A DNA stretch of 61,091 nt from Mycobacterium scrofulaceum. GTDB taxonomy: Bacteria > Actinomycetota > Actinomycetes > Mycobacteriales > Mycobacteriaceae. Where the stretch lies: contig NZ_LZJW01000129.1 of assembly GCF_001667885.1 (NCBI RefSeq), forward strand, positions 1-61,091, written 5' to 3'. The notes under the pieces are model-generated. The model was not told the DNA's origin. It saw only the letters and a program-made list of their open reading frames with translations, and made no database searches. Both the position numbers and the translations under genes were made by a program. This document shows positions 60,201 to 61,091 of this stretch, piece by piece; within the stretch, counting starts at the first letter, position 1, and the number at the start of each line of letters is the position of its first letter.

Positions 60201-61091
60201 CATCAGCAGTTGGGCCCACGCCGCCTGCAGCACGGTGTTGACGGTGGTGTGGTTCGAGCGCGCCAGCTCGCTGACGGCTTGGGTGATGTGAGCGGGCAGT
60301 CGGTCCGATGCAACGGCACGCGGTCCCAATGTCAACCGTCCTGGCGGGGTGACGAGGGTGGGGGCATCGAGGCCGGCGAGTGCCTGGCCCCAGGCGGTGC
60401 GCGCGGCATCCACGTCGCGTTCGGCGAGCCAGGTGATGAACCGGCGGTAGGGTGTCGCCGCGGGCAGCTGCCGACCTTGGTAGCAGGCGAAGATCTCTTG
60501 CAGGAGGATCGGGAGCGACCAGCCATCAAGCAGGATGTGGTGGTTGGTCAGCACGATGCGGTGCTCGTTGTCGCCGGTGTGGAGTAGGGCCACCCGGAAG
60601 ACAGGCTCGTCTGCGAGGTCGCAGACCGCTGCGCGTTCGGCGGCGCACAGGCTCGCTATCTGATCTTCCGCATCCGTCTCGAATTCGATGTACTGCCAGG
60701 GAACTTCGGGCTTGGTGGGGATGACTTGGATCGGCTGTTCGAATTGTCGACAGAATCTTGCCGCGAGGTGTGGATGGCGGCTGACGACCGTGTCGAGCGC
60801 GACGCGCAACCGGTGCGGGTCCAGCGGGCCGGTCACGGAAATCTGCAGCTGGAGCGCGTATACATCGTCGTCGGTGTCGCGCGTGGTGGCGTGGAAGAGC
60901 AACCCTTGCTGCATCGGGGTGAGCGGCAAGATGTCGGCGATGTCGTATTGCTCTTGCAGTTGGTCGATTTGGTGTTGGGTGAGCCGGGCGGGGGCGATGT
61001 CGGAGGGGGTCAGTCCGCCGCCGCCGCGCCGCACGTGGGTGCAGATGCCGGTCAGGGCGTCGAACCACAGCTGGCTGAGCCGGGCGATCTG
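48219..61091 (-). CDS. Nonribosomal peptide synthetase, partial (right edge), terminal modules with thioesterase
   Basis: At least 4290 codons without interruption; the 5' end lies outside the window. At the edge the frame continues beyond 61034 as the tail of an epimerisation domain. Domains in protein order, approximate coordinates: C1 60945-59715 (NHHILLDGW); A1 59640-58190; T1 about 58110-57990 (LGGDSLS); C2 57890-56540 (LHHIAFDGW, L-acceptor type); A2 56500-53800, with an N-methyltransferase inserted between its late core motifs, 55110-54330 (LEIGVGLGL); T2 53750-53560; E 53540-52180 (HHLAVDAVSW); C3 52130-50890 (NHHIVLDGW); A3 50800-49330; T3 49270-49110; TE 49060-48230 (GWSFGG, late SHYDML). 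C1 and C3 both follow an E domain and start LPLTPxQQGLLFHA, as D-accepting C domains do. All catalytic motifs are present. Adenylation pockets read about D-F-W-S-M-A-G-V-Y, D-V-G-V-I-T-A-I-W and D-I-W-C-L-G-E-M-W, which I cannot assign. No MbtH gene is seen nearby. Confidence 0.93.
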   Translation of the reverse strand, partial: QIARLSQLWFDALTGICTHVRRGGGGLTPSDIAPARLTQHQIDQLQEQYDIADILPLTPMQQGLLFHATTRDTDDDVYALQLQISVTGPLDPHRLRVALDTVVSRHPHLAARFCRQFEQPIQVIPTKPEVPWQYIEFETDAEDQIASLCAAERAAVCDLADEPVFRVALLHTGDNEHRIVLTNHHILLDGWSLPILLQEIFACYQGRQLPAATPYRRFITWLAERDVDAARTAWGQALAGLDAPTLVTPPGRLTLGPRAVASDRLPAHITQAVSELARSNHTTVNTVLQAAWAQLLMGLTGQRDVVFGTAVSGRPVEIPGAEAMVGLLINTVPVRAQISTTTTTADLLDQLHDAHNHTLDHQHLALNEIHRAAGHDQLFDTLFVYENYPVDTTALAGADGLAITGFISRESNHYPLTAQATPGAELGLRVEYDTDVFDTGIIRALIKRFQRVLVAMAGDRGARLSSIEVLDAGELARLGELGHRAVLTEPVAAVSIPALFASQVLRVPGAVAVRCGGRSWTYREVDEASNRLAHWLIGAGAGRGECVGLVVPRSAQAIIAILAVLKTGAAYLPIDPGWPDERIGLVLADAAPVAVVSTAGLAGRLHGHTFTVVDVDDPRIDAQPATELPAPPADVVAHLIYTSGTTGVPKGVAVTHHNITRLFDALDVGVEVGPAQVWAQCHSYAFDFSVWEIWGALLHGGRLVVVPEEVTRSPEELRALLIAEHVTVLSQTPSALAALSPHGLDGVAVMAAGEACPAEIVQRWAPGRVMVNGYGPTETTVYATISTPLTPESASVPIGAPVPGAALFVLDPWLRPVPPGVVGELYVAGRGVGLGYLRRAGLSAARFVACPFGPPGTRMYRSGDLVRWRPDGQLDYLGRADQQVKIRGYRIELGEIQSALAQLDGVQHAAVIVREDRPGDKRLVGYITGTADPAALRTALTDRLPGFMIPAAIIALDTLPITVNGKLDTHALPAPDYLNLDHYRAPTTPIEEILATIYAQTLGLERVGVDDSFFDLGGDSLSAMRLIAAINADLDTDVSVRTLFDAPTVAELAPRLAGGSQRKPLVRRERPARIPLSFAQNRLWFVNQFEGGVATYNMPTAFRITGELNVEALTTALDDLVARHESLRTVFPDIDGVPQQQVLAARPGMWRRGDTMVVSLTDQRDVAGELIALASHRFDLATEIPIRAQIYSTGPAEHVLAIVLHHIAFDGWSLAPMFRDIGVAYASRSAGLAPSWAELPVQYVDYTLWHQDLLGDESDPDSVAARQLRYWQSELAGLPEIVSLPPDHVRPPEPSYRGDEVEMLIEPTSWAGVKQLAAAHNATASMVLQAVMAVLLQRVGVGDDVVLGTPIAGRSDRALSDLVGFFVNTWVLRVQVDPTCRFTDVLARVRDKALDAYSNQDVPFERLVEQLNPARSAAHHPLFQVLMVLQNNARPDAFAIDGLAVEQWAVPTRAARFDLDFELVEVPTDDPAAPRAAGSVTYATDLFDRATIERLVDRFGRVLDAAVTDPSVVVGEISLMDCGEAELVQSAWAGTGVDARVGVAPQLLAAAVAAGPDAMAVVDGTRSMSYRELDVASTRLARVLIEAGVGAEGAVAVAMDRCLELVVTWWAVVKAGGTYVPVDPTHPVERITTVLDTVNAICVVTRDADTVAGAGDRRVLRVDRVDLTARSADPITDADRLAPLTANSTAHVVFTSGSTGTPKGVAVSHGGLLEIAALGERFGLDAGTRLLMLAAATFDVSIGELLLAVGSRAALVVVPPEAVAGEALTALLHHHRVNAAVLTPSVLSSLDPARLDAVETLITTGEACPSELAAGWAPGRRMFNAYGPTEATIWATCGAPLSPGQPVGIGNPVPGVCALVLDTRLNPAPIGVVGELYLGGRAVAHGYVGRAALTAERFIANPFGDPGSRLYRTGDLVRWTAAGTLDYLGRADSQIKLRGQRIELGEIENSLLACPHVTMAAAAVHNNGNGANLVAYVTLEHATTADNDDDEIVAQWQHVYDDLYAAEAGTSGLGTDFRGWNSSFTGEPIPLAEMEEWRSATVDRIMALQPRRVLEIGVGLGLVLAHVAPQCERYVATDMSAAATDYLARSMERLELPWRDRVQLLTRPAHVTEGLPLGFFDTVILNSVVQYFPNAGYLADLIDSVMELLCPGGSLFIGDVRNHSLQGAFQTAVTLARSDTADTAELRHRIQRAVVGEAELLLSPEFFTAWAADRPSVSGLDIQVKRGTADNELTRYRYDVVVHKAPTSVRSLGAAPAWTWTDCAGLDGLHDRLASQRPADIRISDIPRPGLVTDVQIEQALAAGLSAADALARASGAESTGGATPEELHRLGEAIGYRVAVTWGAQPGTLDAIFTNASDADGISLVGDVYLAEPDGRHDTANDPRNNTRISAVRRRLSARLPDYMLPTQIMVLDEFPMTSSGKIDRKALPAPVFADTPFRAPQTPTEETLAGIYAQVLGLDRVGVDESFFDLGGDSILSMQVVSRARAAGLSCRPRDIFVEQTVAGLARVVGVAAIGPVDEGIGDVAVTPIIRWLSNVDGPVDQFNQTMVLQAPEGVDLADVTVVLQALLDRHAMLRLRVEDGPDGWKLTVPEPESTRAAALLHTVDALTDETIVAARSRLDPAAGVMLSAVWASTGGQLALIIHHLAVDAVSWRILLEDLNIAWAQHHSGHPISLPPGGTSFQRWAALLAQHAGDPAVSAQSEAWQQILATPPALPETPDTYATAEHLTASLDGETARLLMNDAPAAFHAGVQDILLIAFALACAEFLGAGDATIALDVEGHGRDEELAADVDLSRTVGWFTTKYPVALSTGALAWPLVTGGDAGLGPIIKRAKEQVRALPDPLTYGLLRYLNTTLTGPEPTIGFNYLGRLGGAHGADPEASNDLWLVSADGSAFTAAASAVSMPLMHTVELSAVAVETDSGPQLNATWTWAPSALDHAGVSRLNRLWFEALAGIGAHVARGGGGLTPSDIAPARLTQQQIDTLQRQYSIADILPLTPLQQGLLFHASTTQGFDDLAELYSVQLDFSVDGPLDPDRMRAAVQTVVDRHPNLAARFCAQDEPVQLIPVDPAPAWQYVELGDTEDADARIRQLCAAERVAVCDLANPPAFRVALVRTAPDRHRIVVTNHHIVLDGWSTSILLQEMFAAYYGQRLPASTSYRRFVTWLADRDLEAAHTAWREVLAGFDTPTLVGSANRAGPGRRGEASYRFSERTTRALTELARSHHTTINTVLQAGWAQLLMWLTGQHDVVFGAAVSGRPTDLPGAESLVGLLINTVPVRATIGAATNTTELLNQLQQAHNRTLDHQHLALTAIHHITGHDQLFDTLFVYENYPVDTTAMAGAHEFAVTDMTTHESTHYPLTLEARTGEQLGVRVEYDTGIFDTGAIDTLITQLERVLKAMTADPTARLSALDLLGEPERARLAAWGNLASLDRPATPVSIPASFAAQVARTPDAVAVTCAGRSMTYREIDASANRLAHLLSEQGAGPGRCVALLSARTADAIIGILAVLKAGAAYLPIDPALPRDRIEFMIADAAPIAAIATGGLADRLDGSALPVIDVDDPRVKTYPATALPPPDPDDLAYIIYTSGTTGVPKGVSITHHNVTQLVRSLDPNLASPQQVWTQWHSYSFDISGWEIFGALLNGARLVVVPEPVAASPADFHDLIIAEEVTVLCQTPTAVNMLAPEGLESVAVLVGGEPCPPDVVDRWAPGRVMINEYGPTETTMWVTLSAPLTTGSDGVPIGTPVAGAALVVLDGWLRPVSVGVVGELYVAGHGVGVGYWRRPGLSASRFVACPFGPPGTRMYRTGDRVRWRADGQLEYLGRTDDQVKIRGYRVELGEIQSALTELEGVEHAAVIAREDRPGDKRLVGYITGTADPVAVRAALAERLPAHMVPSSVVALQAMPLTVNGKLNVRALPAPRYADGDRYRAPANSVEKTLADIYAQVLGVERVGVDDSFFDLGGDSISAMRATAAINAALDAGLAVRTLFHAPSVRRLSHQLGTPASAEELVPVETLKEGNGVPLWCIHDGFGLSWPYRALGEYLDGPIIGINRVPQNGEGEAESIRAMAARYADTLQTLYPDGPYKLLGWSFGGVVAHELAIELRRRGCVVQSLVLLDAPYSAAKGVTRFGTNRIRASAEGQILERILRANGIDPGTGPLTYQQAEELIRRKLGSSILPPKELLEFMVKSANASHSFLAEHVPEKFDGDMVVFSAARNGHRNGSDPTLLAQMHKLGTQLAARSRLKKWKSHTAGAFTAYSIDCSHYDMLTTPSLNIYGEHLKFALENVRRSR
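54330..55110 (-). other. N-methyltransferase domain inserted in adenylation domain 2
   Basis: Between the A8-type motif (GQRIELGEIE) and the A10-type motif (SSGKIDRKAL) of A2 lies a 260-residue class I methyltransferase with LEIGVGLGLVLAHVAP, then a DTVILNSVVQYFPNAGYL segment and GDVRNHSLQGAF. These match N-methyltransferase domains of bacterial NRPSs such as those of the microcystin type. It would N-methylate the amino acid loaded by this module before condensation. Confidence 0.85.

Noticed and set aside
59046..60587. 513-aa plus-strand open frame
   Set aside because: Antisense shadow of NRPS A1/C1; low-complexity translation.
1..61091. Insertion sequences or prophage
   Set aside because: No transposase, integrase or terminal inverted repeats recognised; the prohead-like protein at 12241 has no phage neighbours.

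Overview
The window is GC-rich mycobacterial chromosome. Gene content and order match, from memory and in reverse orientation, the Mycobacterium tuberculosis H37Rv interval Rv3734c to Rv3718c. Landmarks are a WS/DGAT acyltransferase (tgs2-like), a Nudix hydrolase, LigC and its Prim-Pol partner, a zinc alcohol dehydrogenase, an epimerase, a Cut5-type cutinase, LucA, tRNA-Ser, SRP RNA, an aspartate aminotransferase, DnaX, a cyclopropane-synthase-like methyltransferase, an FAD oxidase and an SRPBCC protein. Several blocks absent from that backbone interrupt it. Together with the gene repertoire, this suggests a slow-growing non-tuberculous mycobacterium, possibly of the M. avium complex type; the species cannot be fixed from sequence reading alone.

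Layout. 0-8 kb: sugar kinase, oxidoreductases, an aldehyde dehydrogenase remnant, and a four-gene operon (DHDPR-like dehydrogenase, VOC, SDR, TetR) joined by 4-nt overlaps. This operon is divergent from an SDR/DUF1330 pair across a perfect inverted repeat. 7.8-15.3 kb: lipid acyltransferase, Nudix, P450, a membrane protein, a stand-alone phage-prohead-type domain, a small secreted protein, then divergent ligC/Prim-PolC with only 26 nt between starts. 15.3-16.8 kb: a lower-GC patch with two tandem copies of a roughly 40-residue lipoprotein gene. 16.8-25.5 kb: a secreted GH172 (DUF2961) protein, a rhomboid-like protein, a LysA paralogue lacking its catalytic Cys motif, and two TetR modules with visible operators, one shared between a P450 and its regulator. 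25.5-28.5 kb: ADH, epimerase, cutinase. 28.4-39.6 kb: a block not present between cut5 and lucA in H37Rv. It carries a second cutinase, a serine hydrolase, and a TPR-CHAT protease locus with two unknown partner proteins and a small protein. 39.6-47.5 kb: conserved housekeeping core. 47.5 kb to the right edge: a nonribosomal peptide synthetase (partial) with a translationally coupled methyltransferase, sitting where the amidase gene Rv3717 would be expected.

How parts work together. The TPR protein and CHAT protease are translationally coupled. Their mRNA and that of the two unknown proteins both appear leaderless, with a TANNNT box six bases before the start codon, which suggests one regulated system of possible conflict or programmed-death type. 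The NRPS order in the window is (end of E)-C-A-T-C-A-[N-methyltransferase]-T-E-C-A-T-TE. It predicts a peptide ending D-residue, residue, N-methyl-D-residue, residue, released by the thioesterase and perhaps modified by the coupled methyltransferase. The two most promising candidates for an undescribed system are the TPR-CHAT locus and this NRPS.
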